Assembly (NCBI RefSeq): GCF_009766005.1
Contig: NZ_LMUK01000027.1
Span: 105,637 to 169,636, forward strand
DNA length: 64,000 nt
From: Bradyrhizobium sp. S69
Lineage (GTDB): Bacteria; Pseudomonadota; Alphaproteobacteria; Rhizobiales; Xanthobacteraceae
Reading direction: 5' to 3'
Made by a program: the position numbers and the translations under genes. Below, one piece after another: positions 35,067 through 44,219 of this stretch. Positions within the stretch are counted from its first letter, which is position 1. Each line of letters starts with the position of its first letter. The notes under the pieces are model-generated. The model was not told the origin of the DNA. It saw nothing but the letters and a program-made list of their open reading frames with translations, and did no database searches.

Positions 35067-36676
35067 CGCTGCAGCGCTGGCGATACGCGCTGACATGCCC
35101 ATCTACCGCTGCCGCCTATAAGCTTCTCGTCGCAACCGCGATGACCACAATCTCGGCCGCGCTTTTCTTTAGGCTGCGATCCTTTCCAGGCCTGCATGGC
35201 GACGAGGCCTGGGTCGGATTGCGCGCGGTCGAGCAGCACGCCAAAGGACTGTTCACCCTCAGGGGCATGAATGGCTACACTGGCTCGCTGTTTCCGGAGA
35301 TCGTGACGTGGGCAGCTTCGATGCTGTCGCCGGGCGTTCTAAGCCTGCGACTACCGGGCGCCATGCTGAATTCGCTGTCGCTTCTCCTCATGACAGCCGC
35401 GCTGTGGAGGCGCGGAGGCGCGGCGTTGTACTTTCTGCTCCTGATGGGGTCCTCGCTTCTGTTTCTTTTTTACAGTCGCGTGGCCTGGGAAGTGAATGCA
35501 TTGCAGAATTTCCTGCTATCGCTCATCATCTTCTCGCTCACGGTCGTCTTGAAGCGCGACCGCACCTCCCCGCCATCGGCGTTTCTGCTATTTCTGGCGT
35601 TCTCGGTTGGAACCTGGAACCATGAGATATTCCTCGCCGCGGCCCTGTCTTTTGCGCTGGCAACGACCCTTGTTGCGCTCAAATGGCCCACCGAGGACAG
35701 CGCGAGGCTGCTGCTGCTCGGGTATTTCAATCTCGTTCCGCAGGTTGCGCTTCATGGCAAGCGCTTCGTGGCCGATGGCCCCTTCCCACTTCACGCGCTG
35801 CCGGCGCTTGTTCTGGGCTTTGCACTGCTGATGCTGACCAGCGCGGTTTATGTTCGCGCCGAGCGAAATTTGCTTCCGACCCTACTCGGAGTAATGACGC
35901 GCCCGCCCCTTCCTTATGCCCAAAAGGGAATCGCGTTCTTCATCATCGCCGGCTCGCTGCTGGCCTCGCCAACAAGCCTGTTGACATTCTTCGGGACCGT
36001 GTCCGGCATTATCATGCTGGAGCGCGTTGTTTCCTACACGCCCGGTCCGATCGAAATGGCCGGACTGCATTTCCGGATGGCGGCGCTTGCATCGACATTC
36101 CTGGCGATTGCGGTCAATCAAATGCGCGACGCGCGTGTTGGCCGGCAAGATCCTGGCCGGCAAGATCAGCTGTTCAACGTCCTGATGATCTGGACCATCA
36201 CGTTCTTCCCCGCCCTCATGCTGGCAACCCGAGGGATCGCCGATCGATATTACATCATTCCGCAATTTCTGTTGTTTTGCTCGATCGCGCTCGCAATCGA
36301 TCATCTGGCGGATCGCTGGCGCCTTTCGTTGCAGGCCTTGCTCGTCTGCGGGTTCGCCTATGCGCAGGTGACTCTGTTTCGGGAAGCGTCGCGTGACCAA
36401 AGCCGGCCGCCGCTCGAGGCCTTTGCGTACGGTCCATACACCGACACATCGCGACATTTTCTGAAACTCGATCGGCTTTCGGACTACCTGACAATTCAGG
36501 ATATTTGTCGCGTGGAGTCCTCGAACTTCTTCATCGCGCAACCGATCCGATTTCTGACGCCAGCCCGCGCTAGGTGCGGAACTTCGGAAATTGTCGAAAT
36601 CGAGTATTGCTCCAACTGCGGCGGGCCAGTTGAATGGTTCAAACTGACGCCCAAACGCGCAGCGCCAGGAAATTAG
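35063..36676 (+). CDS. Polytopic GT-C glycosyltransferase-like membrane protein
   Basis: 537-aa protein with ten or more membrane helices. The first external loop has LHGDEAWVGL near residue 45; an acidic pair in this place is typical of GT-C enzymes such as PMT/ArnT, which use lipid-linked sugars. The C-terminal 90 residues are soluble, with clustered Cys (CRVESS, ARCGTSEIVEIEYCSNCGG). The start at 35063 overlaps the stop of a 31-residue peptide gene. GC appears lower than in neighbours. It lies between two 36-bp direct repeats and so may be an acquired cassette. Sugar and acceptor unknown. Confidence 0.65.
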   Translation: MTLQRWRYALTCPSTAAAYKLLVATAMTTISAALFFRLRSFPGLHGDEAWVGLRAVEQHAKGLFTLRGMNGYTGSLFPEIVTWAASMLSPGVLSLRLPGAMLNSLSLLLMTAALWRRGGAALYFLLLMGSSLLFLFYSRVAWEVNALQNFLLSLIIFSLTVVLKRDRTSPPSAFLLFLAFSVGTWNHEIFLAAALSFALATTLVALKWPTEDSARLLLLGYFNLVPQVALHGKRFVADGPFPLHALPALVLGFALLMLTSAVYVRAERNLLPTLLGVMTRPPLPYAQKGIAFFIIAGSLLASPTSLLTFFGTVSGIIMLERVVSYTPGPIEMAGLHFRMAALASTFLAIAVNQMRDARVGRQDPGRQDQLFNVLMIWTITFFPALMLATRGIADRYYIIPQFLLFCSIALAIDHLADRWRLSLQALLVCGFAYAQVTLFREASRDQSRPPLEAFAYGPYTDTSRHFLKLDRLSDYLTIQDICRVESSNFFIAQPIRFLTPARARCGTSEIVEIEYCSNCGGPVEWFKLTPKRAAPGN

Positions 36677-36683
36677 AAGAAGG

Positions 36684-36719
36684 TCAAATCCCCTCGAACT
36701 GCAATCGCGCCAGGCGCGC
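36684..36719. repeat. 36-bp direct repeat, right copy (inside ABC exporter gene)
   Basis: Same 36 bases as 34780-34815 with one G/A difference (caggcgcgc versus cagacgcgc). Encodes the last codons and stop of the ABC exporter on the minus strand. Confidence 0.85.
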
Positions 36720-38543
36720 ATACAGCCCGCCCGCGGCGACCAGCGAGGCGTGGGTGCCCTGCTCGACGATGCGGCCCTGGTCCATCACCAGGATGCGGTC
36801 GCAGGACAACACGGTGGCGAGACGATGCGCGATCACCAGCGTGGTGCGATGGCGCATCAGTTCTTCCAGCGCGGTCTGCACCAGGGTCTCGCTTTCCGCA
36901 TCGAGCGCCGAGGTGGCTTCGTCGAGCAGCAATAGCGGCGCGTCGCGCAGGATCGCGCGCGCGATCGCGATGCGCTGGCGCTGGCCGCCCGACAGCGTGA
37001 CGCCACGCTCGCCCAATTGCGCCTCGAAGCCGCCCGGCAGGCGGCGGATGAATTCGCTGGCATGGGCGAGATCCGAGGCACGCTCGACCTCGGCATCGCT
37101 GGCCGCGGGCCGGCCGAAGCGGATGTTTTCTCGTGCACTGGCGGCAAACGCCACCGATTCCTGCGGCACCAGCGCGATGCGGGAGCGAACCTCGCGCGGA
37201 TCGGCGGCCTTGATCGGAACACCATCGACCGAAATCACCCCGGACACCGGATCGTAGAACCGCAGCAGCAGATGAAACAGCGTGCTCTTGCCGGCGCCCG
37301 AGGGGCCGACAATCGCCACCTTCTCGCCCGCGCTGACCTTGAACGAAACGCCATCGACCGCCGAGGCATCCGGCCGCGTCGGGTAGGCGAAGCGGACATT
37401 TTCAAAGCTGACGTCGCCGCGCGCCGGCACCGGCAGCGGGCGCGGCGACGCGGGAGCCGTGATCTTCGATTTGACGCGGAGGATTTCGAACAATCGCTCG
37501 GAAGCCCCTGAAGCTGCCGAAACCTCGCCCCAGACCTCGGTGAGCTGGCCGAGGCCGGCGGCGGCAAACGCCGCGTACAAGATAAATTGACCGAGCCGGC
37601 CCGGGGTGATGCTGCCGGTCAGCACATCGTGCGAGCCGATCCACAGCACGAACACGACGCTGGTGAAGATGATGAAGATGACGATCGCGGTCAGCACCGC
37701 GCGGGCCTTGGTCGAGTTGCGCGCGGCGGTATAGGCCTGCTCGACCTCGCCGCCGAAGCGCGCACTGGCCATCTGCTCGCTGGTGAAGGCCTGCACGATG
37801 CGGATCGCGCCCAATAATTCGGAGGCATAGGAGGTCGCATCCGCCAGCGTATCCTGGGCGTTGCGCGACAGCCGCCGGACCCAGCGGCCGAACGCCACCA
37901 GCGGCAGCACGATCAGCGGGATCGCAAGCAGCACCAGGCCCGACAGCCGCGGACTGGTGATCACCATCATCGCGGTGGCGCCGAGAAACATCAGGATATT
38001 GCGCAGCGCGATCGAGGCCGAGGCGCCGGCCGCGGCTTTGATCTGGGTGGTGTCGGCGGTGAGTCGCGAAATCAGCTCGCCGCTGCGCGCGGAATCGAAG
38101 AACGCCGGCGACAGCGACATCAAATGCGCGAACACGTCGCGCCTGAGATCGGCGACGATACGCTCGCCCAGCGTCATCACGAGGTAATAACGCGACGCGC
38201 TGGCGAGCGCGAGCACCGCCACCACCGCGATCATCACGCTGAAATAGCTGTTGATCATGGCGATGCCTTTCGGGGTGAACCCGAAATCGATCATCCGCCG
38301 CACCGCGACCGGCACCACCAGCGTGGTGATCGCGGCAACCGTCAGCGAGACCAGCGCCAGAATGGCGCGCCAGCGATAGCGCGCGATGTAGGGGGCCAGC
38401 GCCAGCAGCGGCCGCAGCTTGGCGGAACTCTTGGCCGGCGTTTCCGCCAGCACCGCCTCGATCGGGGACACCTCATTGAGCTCGGAATCCGGCAATGGCG
38501 GCGTTCCGCCATTCAATTCGTCAAGCCGTTCCACTGCGCTCAT
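36684..38543 (-). CDS. ABC exporter, fused permease and ATPase (MsbA/LipA-type)
   Basis: 619-aa half-transporter. N-terminal cytoplasmic stretch of about 50 residues, six membrane helices to about residue 350, then the nucleotide-binding domain with Walker [11 protein letters not shown] near 413, Q-loop [10 protein letters not shown], signature [16 protein letters not shown] near 515, Walker [13 protein letters not shown] near 540 and the H-loop VIAHRL. It should work as a homodimer exporting lipids or hydrophobic molecules. The last 12 codons, up to FEGI, are part of a 36-bp repeat duplicated at 34780. Divergent from rpmE, as in many Alphaproteobacteria. Confidence 0.93.
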   Translation of the reverse strand: MSAVERLDELNGGTPPLPDSELNEVSPIEAVLAETPAKSSAKLRPLLALAPYIARYRWRAILALVSLTVAAITTLVVPVAVRRMIDFGFTPKGIAMINSYFSVMIAVVAVLALASASRYYLVMTLGERIVADLRRDVFAHLMSLSPAFFDSARSGELISRLTADTTQIKAAAGASASIALRNILMFLGATAMMVITSPRLSGLVLLAIPLIVLPLVAFGRWVRRLSRNAQDTLADATSYASELLGAIRIVQAFTSEQMASARFGGEVEQAYTAARNSTKARAVLTAIVIFIIFTSVVFVLWIGSHDVLTGSITPGRLGQFILYAAFAAAGLGQLTEVWGEVSAASGASERLFEILRVKSKITAPASPRPLPVPARGDVSFENVRFAYPTRPDASAVDGVSFKVSAGEKVAIVGPSGAGKSTLFHLLLRFYDPVSGVISVDGVPIKAADPREVRSRIALVPQESVAFAASARENIRFGRPAASDAEVERASDLAHASEFIRRLPGGFEAQLGERGVTLSGGQRQRIAIARAILRDAPLLLLDEATSALDAESETLVQTALEELMRHRTTLVIAHRLATVLSCDRILVMDQGRIVEQGTHASLVAAGGLYARLARLQFEGI

Positions 38544-38738
38544 GAGATCTGACCTATCGCGTTGCCGCCCTCAGATAGGCTTCGCGGCCAGCGCTGGCAA
38601 ATCCGGCGATCTGCACCCCAGAAAGAGCCGTGACGCGGGTATCCTTGGCTTGTTTTGCGGGGCCCGCTGCGTTATAGAGCGCCCAAATCCACCCTTTAGT
38701 TACCGAAAAGCAGGCGCCGGCGCGCCGAAGGATCTGCC

Positions 38739-38966
38739 ATGAAAGCCGAAATTCACCCGGATTATCATACGATTACGGTCGTCATGACCGACGGGACCGA
38801 GTACCAGACCCGCTCCACCTGGGGCAAGGCCGGCGACAAGCTGAACCTCGATATCGACTCCAAGTCGCACCCGGCGTGGATCGGCGGCGCCCAGCAGATG
38901 CTCGACCGCGGTGGCCGCGTATCGCGCTTCCAGAAGAAATTTTCGGGCTTCCTCAAGAAGGATTGA
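38739..38966 (+). CDS. rpmE: 50S ribosomal protein L31, zinc-free type
   Basis: 75-aa ribosomal protein. [18 protein letters not shown] and [20 protein letters not shown] followed by VSRFQKKF identify L31. It contains no cysteine at all, so it is the C-minus form that does not bind zinc and is usually kept when zinc is scarce. A strong terminator follows within 50 bases. Confidence 0.95.
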   Translation: MKAEIHPDYHTITVVMTDGTEYQTRSTWGKAGDKLNLDIDSKSHPAWIGGAQQMLDRGGRVSRFQKKFSGFLKKD

Positions 38967-39008
38967 GACGGCTTTCGTCTCTCTTTTTGTTTTGCGCCAA
39001 ACATCAAA

Positions 39009-39037
39009 ACGCCCCGGCTCATCGCCGGGGCGTTTTT
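39009..39037 (+). terminator. Rho-independent terminator after rpmE
   Basis: ACGCCCCGGC, loop tcatc, GCCGGGGCGT followed by T5. Confidence 0.92.
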
Positions 39038-39061
39038 GTTGGTTCGGTGTTTAGTTGCTTC

Positions 39062-39177
39062 CGTCATTGCGAGCGGAGCGAAGCAATCCAGAACAACGAA
39101 GCAAGACTGGATTGCTTCGTCGCATAGCCTGTCATCGGGCGCGCATTCGCGCGACCCGGTGGCTCCTCGCAATGACG
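39062..39177. repeat. Palindromic repeat R6 (cgtcattgcgagcggagcga type) containing an R3 unit
   Basis: Outer arms cgtcattgcgag and ctcgcaatgacg; inner arms gaagcaatcc and ggattgcttc; between them an R3 unit at 39126-39164. It sits between the rpmE terminator and the 3' end of rcdA. Confidence 0.8.
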
Positions 39178-39188
39178 AACTTTGAGGT

Positions 39189-39701
39189 TTAGCGCTCGAA
39201 CGCAGCCTTCAGCCGGTTGAGCTGCGGTACCAGCGGATTGCCGATCGCGGCGCGTTCGCTCGATGGGGTGTGGATGGTGACGTCGAGGCGGCGGACCTTG
39301 GCTTGCAGCGCCATCGAGCGCGCGATCAGGTCCTGCAATTGCTGCGGCAGTTTTTCGATCATGTCGGCACCGCCCGGATCGGCGGCGCTGAGCTTGACCT
39401 TGGTCTTTTCGCGATTGGCCTGGGTCAGCGTCATCTCGCCTTCCTTCACCGCACGGTGCAGCAGCAGCCATGACGCCAATTGCATCAGGCGCGTGGTCAG
39501 CCGCATACTCTCGGTTGCATAAGTCAGGCTCACGGAGCGCTCGAGCGCCTTGGCTTCGGCCCGACCGGCCCCGTCGAGATAGGCGGCGGTCTCCTCGACC
39601 AGATCCATGCCTTCCCGGAACAATGTGCCGAACGCCGCGGAATTGGTCAGCCGCTCGCTGAATTGCACCAGAGCGGTTTCGCCTTGCGCACGGTCCGACA
39701 T
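39189..39701 (-). CDS. rcdA: DUF1465 protein, RcdA-like protease adaptor
   Basis: 170-aa protein of the DUF1465 family. In Caulobacter the member RcdA brings CtrA and other substrates to ClpXP in the cell-cycle proteolysis pathway. Seen: FSERLTNSAAFGTLFREGMD and LVEETAAYLDGAGR in the N-terminal helix bundle, LTYATESMRLTTRLMQLASWL and the HRAVKEGEMTLTQANREKTK segment, then a less ordered tail to FER. Length fits. Function inferred from the family; the other pathway genes are not in this window. Confidence 0.82.
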   Translation of the reverse strand: MSDRAQGETALVQFSERLTNSAAFGTLFREGMDLVEETAAYLDGAGRAEAKALERSVSLTYATESMRLTTRLMQLASWLLLHRAVKEGEMTLTQANREKTKVKLSAADPGGADMIEKLPQQLQDLIARSMALQAKVRRLDVTIHTPSSERAAIGNPLVPQLNRLKAAFER

Positions 39702-40082
39702 GGTTAACGCCTCACGCCACTTGTTACCCGACCGGCTTCGACATGCACCGGCTTATGATGAACAAATCATTGCGCGCTAACGGCCGAGAGTCCAGCCACA
39801 AGACTTTTTATGGTTTCCAGCGTGGTGACAGTGAGGTGACAAAGACGCCCAAAAAAGAGCCGCCGTTTCCGGCGGCTTTTGAAGTTGATAACAGGGAGGC
39901 GTCAAACAGAGTGGACAGGAGCCACTCGGTGTCCAAACGAGGACGATCTAAGTTATAATCAAGAAAGCCTAACAACTCGTAAACGAAGCATTTTCTTCAG
40001 GCTTCGTTTGCCATGTCGGCCATTGGCCGAGTGATGCACCTTGACGCCAACGCTTCGTCGTCGCTGCGAATAGTCTCGATGC
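39702..40082. other. Gene-free stretch between rcdA and the SDR gene
   Basis: Includes the rcdA promoter region and a bidirectional hairpin at 39859-39876. A 71-codon frame at 39743 runs through this hairpin and is not considered a gene. Nothing else recognised. Confidence 0.5.
39853..39876 (-). terminator. Rho-independent terminator, better on the minus strand
   Basis: GCCGCCG, loop tttc, CGGCGGC; on the minus strand followed by TC then six T, on the plus strand by four T. It could end the TetR-SDR transcript, about 200 bases beyond the SDR stop. Confidence 0.75.
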
Positions 40083-41021
40083 TTAGATAGGAACCGTCGC
40101 CAGCAAGGCGCGCGTCTCGGCGACGACGCGATCCTGGAATTTCGGATCGCGCACGAACGTGGAGCCGGGCATCGGCTGGCCGCCCTCGTCGTAATAAATG
40201 CCGGACTGACCCGAAATATCGGTCAGGATTTTGCTGATAACGCGCGCGGCCCGCTTCGACGTGCTCAAAATCTTCATGAAGGGCATCAACAGCGGCACCA
40301 GTAACGGAATGATGTATTTCACCAGAAAGCGCAGCAGGACATTGGCATCGCGCTGCCCGAGACCGGTGGTCGGATTGAAGCCCGGCTCGACCGCGTTGAA
40401 ATGCAGCCGCGGGGTCTCGCGAGCGAACGCCATGGCCGTGACGATATTGCACTGCTTGGACGTGGCGTAGGCATCCCCGCCCGGGATCGCGGAACCGCCC
40501 GGCACCCACTCGCCGCGCGCGCTCGCCTCCGCCGAGATGTAGCGACCGCCGCGGAAGCCGACCGCGGTGGCCGGCCGGCGCGCGGGATCTTCAGTGCCCG
40601 AACCGACGAAGACGACGTTCGCACCGTCGGCAAGATGCGGTACTAGAGCTTCGGTCAGCGCGAACGGTCCAAGGTGGTTGGTGGCGAACGTCATGTCCCA
40701 GCCCAGCGCGTTCCTGGCGCGTGGCTGCATCATGCCCGCGTTGTTAAGCAGGCCGGCGATCGGAAGATGCAGCGCGATGATCTCCGCGGCCGCGCGACGC
40801 ACGCTCGCCAGATCCGACAGATCGCACACCACCGACACCGCGTGTTGGCCCTTCTGCGCGATCAGCTCTCGCATCTCCTCGAGCTTGCCGGGATCGCGGC
40901 CGACCAGGACGACCGTGCCATATTTGGCCAGCTCAAATGCCGTGGCGCGACCGATGCCGGAGGTCGGGCCCGTGACCACGTAGGCTTTGCGGTCCGAAGG
41001 ATTTTCCAAAGCATTCGACAT
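40083..41021 (-). CDS. Short-chain dehydrogenase/reductase
   Basis: 312-aa classical SDR. Cofactor motif VVTGPTSGIGRATAFELAKY near residue 16 (TGxxxGIG), NNAG near 92, catalytic YATSK with Tyr near 183 and Lys four residues on. Closest in style to retinol-dehydrogenase-like SDRs with a hydrophobic C-terminal segment (VKYIIPLLVPLLMPFMKIL near 233), which might associate with the membrane. Substrate unknown. It lies 56 bases downstream of a TetR regulator gene and has its own copy of the likely operator, so it is probably the regulated target. Confidence 0.88.
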   Translation of the reverse strand: MSNALENPSDRKAYVVTGPTSGIGRATAFELAKYGTVVLVGRDPGKLEEMRELIAQKGQHAVSVVCDLSDLASVRRAAAEIIALHLPIAGLLNNAGMMQPRARNALGWDMTFATNHLGPFALTEALVPHLADGANVVFVGSGTEDPARRPATAVGFRGGRYISAEASARGEWVPGGSAIPGGDAYATSKQCNIVTAMAFARETPRLHFNAVEPGFNPTTGLGQRDANVLLRFLVKYIIPLLVPLLMPFMKILSTSKRAARVISKILTDISGQSGIYYDEGGQPMPGSTFVRDPKFQDRVVAETRALLATVPI

Positions 41022-41046
41022 ATTTTCTTTCCTCTATTTAAGAGCC

Positions 41047-41060
41047 TGTCTAGTCAGTCA
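41047..41060. promoter_or_regulatory. Probable TetR operator upstream of the SDR gene
   Basis: TGTCTAGTCAGTCA matches the palindrome ahead of the TetR gene (TGACTAATCAGTCA) at 12 of 14 bases and lies 26 bases before the SDR start. Confidence 0.6.
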
Positions 41061-41077
41061 TTCATGAAGCAAAAAAA

Positions 41078-41644
41078 TCAGGCCAGCATTCGCCACACCG
41101 CGTCGAACGAGGCCGTGCAGTGTTGGTCGGCGTTGGCGGGATCCTGGATCATGAAATCGATCGTCGCTTCTGCCAGCGAGTTCATCAGGGCAACCACGAA
41201 CCCCATCGGCGCATCGCGCATCGGGCCATTTTCACGGCTCCGCGCCAGCAGGCTGGCGATGCCGGCCATCGTCCGGTGCCCGGCCTCACGGCTTTCCGGG
41301 GTGATATCGTCCGATACGCCGAGATGCGCCAGTGTCCGGCGCTTATCGGGATAGGACGTCGCCCAACGCAGCCAATGCGACCACATATGGCGCGCCTGCT
41401 CGCGGATGTCGCGGTCGGCCGGGAGTCCGTCCAGCGCAGCCGTGGCCATCTCCGTCTTGAGCTCCCGGTAAAGCTGGTTCAACAGCTCGGCCTTGGTCTC
41501 GAAGTAAGTGAACAGCGATCCATTGGAGACACCCGCCTCCCTGGCGATCACCGCCGTCGGCGCGCTCAGCCCTTGAGCCGCGATCACCCGGACCGCCGCC
41601 GCCATGATCGCATCCCGCTTATCCTCGCTTTTGGGCCTGGCCAT
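41078..41644 (-). CDS. TetR/AcrR family transcriptional regulator
   Basis: 188-aa repressor-type regulator. N-terminal helix-turn-helix in residues about 8-55: RDAIMAAAVRVIAAQGLSAP followed by GVSNGSLFTYFETKAELLNQ. The C-terminal ligand domain is divergent (MWSHWLRWATSYPDKRRTLA). The ATG at 41644 (MARPKSEDKR) is preferred to an in-frame ATG six codons upstream. A palindrome TGACTAATCAGTCA starts 23 bases upstream, suggesting autoregulation, and a near copy lies upstream of the SDR gene. Inducer unknown. Confidence 0.9.
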   Translation of the reverse strand: MARPKSEDKRDAIMAAAVRVIAAQGLSAPTAVIAREAGVSNGSLFTYFETKAELLNQLYRELKTEMATAALDGLPADRDIREQARHMWSHWLRWATSYPDKRRTLAHLGVSDDITPESREAGHRTMAGIASLLARSRENGPMRDAPMGFVVALMNSLAEATIDFMIQDPANADQHCTASFDAVWRMLA

Positions 41645-41666
41645 GAGACCACGCCCTAACAAAGAG

Positions 41667-41680
41667 TGACTAATCAGTCA
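41667..41680. promoter_or_regulatory. Probable TetR operator (autoregulatory)
   Basis: TGACT-AATC-AGTCA, perfect 5-bp arms, in the tetR-type gene's promoter region. Confidence 0.65.
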
Positions 41681-41771
41681 ATAATTATTTTGGGATGCGG
41701 GGCGGGCTGGAGCGGAGTGGAAGTCTCGCAGGCGGGGTTTGTCCCCGGGAAGGCCCGGGACACACCGGAAC

Positions 41772-41873
41772 CGTCATCCTGAGGTGCGCGTCGTCTTCGA
41801 CGCGCCTCGAAGGATGGTGTTCAGCTCCGTGCTTGCGGTTCTCCTTCGAGGCTCGCAAGAGCTCGCACCTCAG
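41772..41873. repeat. R5 palindromic repeat, left part, interrupted by an insertion sequence
   Basis: cgtcatcctgaggtgcgcgt at the left and gagctcgcacctcag at the right are the arms of an R5 unit (full copy at 59949-60056). The last bases, gatgacg, are found only after the IS at 43494. Confidence 0.8.
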
Positions 41874-43488
41874 AGCGGGAGAATCTTTCGGCCACGAGCA
41901 TTTGCCAGGGCGGTTGGGGTGTGATTCGATTGCCCTGAGCGCGAAGCAGGGGCTGGCGATGGCTGACGAGCAATTGTTCGAGGATTTACCCGAGCAGCAA
42001 AGTCCACAGGCTGAGGGACGCGGCGCGCCGCGGCTGCGGGAGCCCGAACGCAGCCAGATGGGTATGCAAGTAGCGGCGTTGGACGATCTGGTACCGGAGG
42101 ATCATCCGGTGCGTGCGGTATGGTCGTTCGTGGAGGGGCTCGATCTGTCGGCATTGTACGACGTCATCAAGGCGCGGGAGTCCCAGCCCGGACATCCGCC
42201 AGCTTCGCCAAAGCTGATGTTAGCGCTTTGGCTCTGGGCCACGATCGATGGGGTGGGCAGCGCTCGCCAACTGGACCGGCTGTGCCGTGATCATCTGATC
42301 TATCGCTGGTTATGCGGCGGAGTGTCGATGAACTATCACAGCCTGTCGAACTTCCGGGTCGCGCATCTGGCGGTTCTGGAACGGCTGCTGGCGCAGGGGG
42401 TGGCGTCGATGGTGGACGCAGGGTTGGTGTCGCTCGACACGTTGGCGCAGGATGGCTTGCGGGTACGTGCGGGGGCCGGAGCGGGTTCGTTCCGCCGGCG
42501 CCCGCGGCTTGATGAGTTGAAGGCGGCGGCGCAGACGCGGGTAGAGCGCCTGCGCTTTGAAGTGGAGACCGAACCCGCGGCCGACGATCGGCGGAGGCGG
42601 GCGGCAAAGGAGCGTGGCGCCCGCGAGCGTGCGGAGCGAATCGCGGCGGCCCAGGAACGCATGAAGGAACTGGAGGCCGAGCGGGAGCGACGAGAGAAAA
42701 CCAACAAGAAAGAGGTGGCCAAGCAGAAGCCGCCGCGCGCTTCAACCACCGATGCCGACGCACGGGTGATGAAGATGGCCGATGGTGGATGGCGCCCGGC
42801 CTACAACATGCAGATCATATCGGCTCCGGAACACCAGGTGGTCGTTGCGGTCGATATCGATACCAGCGGCTCCGATCGCGGCCTGGCCCAGCCGGGGATC
42901 GAGACGGTGCATGCGGAAGGCTACGAGCCCTCCAACTATTTGGTCGATGGTGGCTTCACCAAAAATGACGCCATCGAGTGGGCCCATGCCAAAGATATAA
43001 AGGTGTGGTGTCCGCCAGCGCAGAGCAAGCATGGCACCGACCCTTATGCTCAGAAGAAAGCTGACGGTGTTGGCGTTGCGGACTGGCGTGAACGCATGAA
43101 GAGCGAGGACGGCAAAGCCTTCTACAGACTGCGCTGCGAGCACGAATGCATTAATGCACATGCCCGCCGCATGGGCTTGCGCCAGCTGACCCTGCGCGGC
43201 AAGATCAAGGCCCGCATCCATCTGCTATGGTTCGCGGTCGCTCATAACATGATGCGCTTCTTCGCCTTGCACGCCAAGGCGCAGGCCGCCGCATGAACAA
43301 GAGCATCCCCGTCAACAGGCGCCCAAGAAACGCCGCTGGCATCGGGGATAGCCGGTTTCCGCAGCTTGCGGAGGTTGGCCAGTTCATCCGCCATACCGGC
43401 GGCGGTTCAGCCAAAATTTCCCGGTCGATGTGTCCTCCCGACCATTAAATGCAAAATTCTGCGGGCCAGAACGAAACATTCTCACACT
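41874..43488 (+). mobile_element. IS1182-family insertion sequence, complete
   Basis: 1615 bp. Imperfect terminal inverted repeats AGCGGGAGAATCTTTCG (41874-41890) and, read from the other end, AGTGTGAGAATGTTTCG (43472-43488), 14 of 17 identical. It is flanked by the 5-bp direct repeat CTCAG (41869-41873 and 43489-43493), and the R5 repeat it interrupts can be rejoined across it. One transposase gene inside. The non-coding 190 bases after the transposase are part of the element. Confidence 0.8.
41959..43296 (+). CDS. IS1182-family transposase
   Basis: 445-aa transposase. N-terminal DUF772-like domain: ALDDLVPEDHPVRAVWSFVE near residue 36 and PKLMLALWLWATIDGVGSAR; a Lys/Glu-rich coiled-coil insertion near 190-255 (AAQERMKELEAERERREKTN); then the DDE part with the first Asp region DADARVMKMADGGWRPAYNM, VDIDTSGSDRG, and LVDGGFTKNDAIEWA, ending with NMMRFFALHAKAQAAA. 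No frameshift is seen, so it may still be active. The ATG at 41959 follows a purine-rich stretch. Confidence 0.92.
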   Translation: MADEQLFEDLPEQQSPQAEGRGAPRLREPERSQMGMQVAALDDLVPEDHPVRAVWSFVEGLDLSALYDVIKARESQPGHPPASPKLMLALWLWATIDGVGSARQLDRLCRDHLIYRWLCGGVSMNYHSLSNFRVAHLAVLERLLAQGVASMVDAGLVSLDTLAQDGLRVRAGAGAGSFRRRPRLDELKAAAQTRVERLRFEVETEPAADDRRRRAAKERGARERAERIAAAQERMKELEAERERREKTNKKEVAKQKPPRASTTDADARVMKMADGGWRPAYNMQIISAPEHQVVVAVDIDTSGSDRGLAQPGIETVHAEGYEPSNYLVDGGFTKNDAIEWAHAKDIKVWCPPAQSKHGTDPYAQKKADGVGVADWRERMKSEDGKAFYRLRCEHECINAHARRMGLRQLTLRGKIKARIHLLWFAVAHNMMRFFALHAKAQAAA

Positions 43489-43599
43489 CTCAGGATGACG
43501 TCGGAGATAGCTTCACAGGTCGTTCGCAGGGACGACGCATTGAGAAGACTGCGCAAAACCAAAAGCTTCACAAGGGGCAGCGCGGAAACCCTCCGCCCG

Positions 43600-44016
43600 T
43601 CAATTGGTATTAATCTGGAAGCGCAGCGGCTTCGCGCCCGTGAACGAGACCAGGTCGTTCTGGCGTTTCCAGTTGGTGGCCGCACTCAGGGTCGCGATCA
43701 GGTCGTCGTCGACCGCGGCCCGCTCCGGCGAGCAGCCGCGATCCTCCATCGGACCGGGCATGAAGATCACGGTGTTGCCCGCGACCGAAAACTGGCCGGT
43801 GCCGCTTTTGCACCAGAGATCGAGCTTGGCTTCACCATGGTCGCCGATCTCCACGGTCGGCAGCCGCTTCGAGCCCGGCTGATGGGCGGTATCGAGCGTC
43901 ATGTCGAAGCCGAACGGAAAATCCTCCTGGGCAGCGGCCGGAAAGGCGCCCACCACACCTACAGCCAATGTCAGGGCCGCTGCAGTCCATCGCAAAAATC
44001 TTGTCATTGAAAACAT
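43600..44016 (-). CDS. Periplasmic META-domain (HslJ-like) protein
   Basis: 138-aa protein with a Sec signal (MTRFLRWTAAALTLAVGVVG ... AQ) and an ending ATNWKRQNDLVSFTGAKPLR that matches META domains, known from HslJ, where the domain is linked to heat and drug tolerance. Two Cys (LWCKSG, RGCSPE) may pair. In-frame ATG at 44007 (MTRFL) is an alternative start three codons on. Function unknown. Confidence 0.65.
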   Translation of the reverse strand: MFSMTRFLRWTAAALTLAVGVVGAFPAAAQEDFPFGFDMTLDTAHQPGSKRLPTVEIGDHGEAKLDLWCKSGTGQFSVAGNTVIFMPGPMEDRGCSPERAAVDDDLIATLSAATNWKRQNDLVSFTGAKPLRFQINTN

Positions 44017-44219
44017 GTAGCCTCTCGAAATGGTCCGGTCTGCGAAATAGCCCAGCCTGTTGCCGCGCGCTTTCTAATCGACAGGCGCGGCGTTGGCCAG
44101 ATTGGCCATGGCAATAATCGGAAAGTCCCGGACAAATCCCCGCGGTACATGTCCCGCGGGGATTCTTGATGTCGCCGTGGCAAGAGTTATTCGTGGGTTA
44201 TTCGTAAGTTATTCCTGGG

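Noticed and set aside
39743..39958. 71-codon frame upstream of rcdA
   Set aside because: Passes through a clear terminator hairpin and has no recognisable sequence or ribosome site.
43366..44010. 214-codon plus-strand frame across the IS end and META gene
   Set aside because: Runs from inside the IS end through a gene on the opposite strand; no homology signs.
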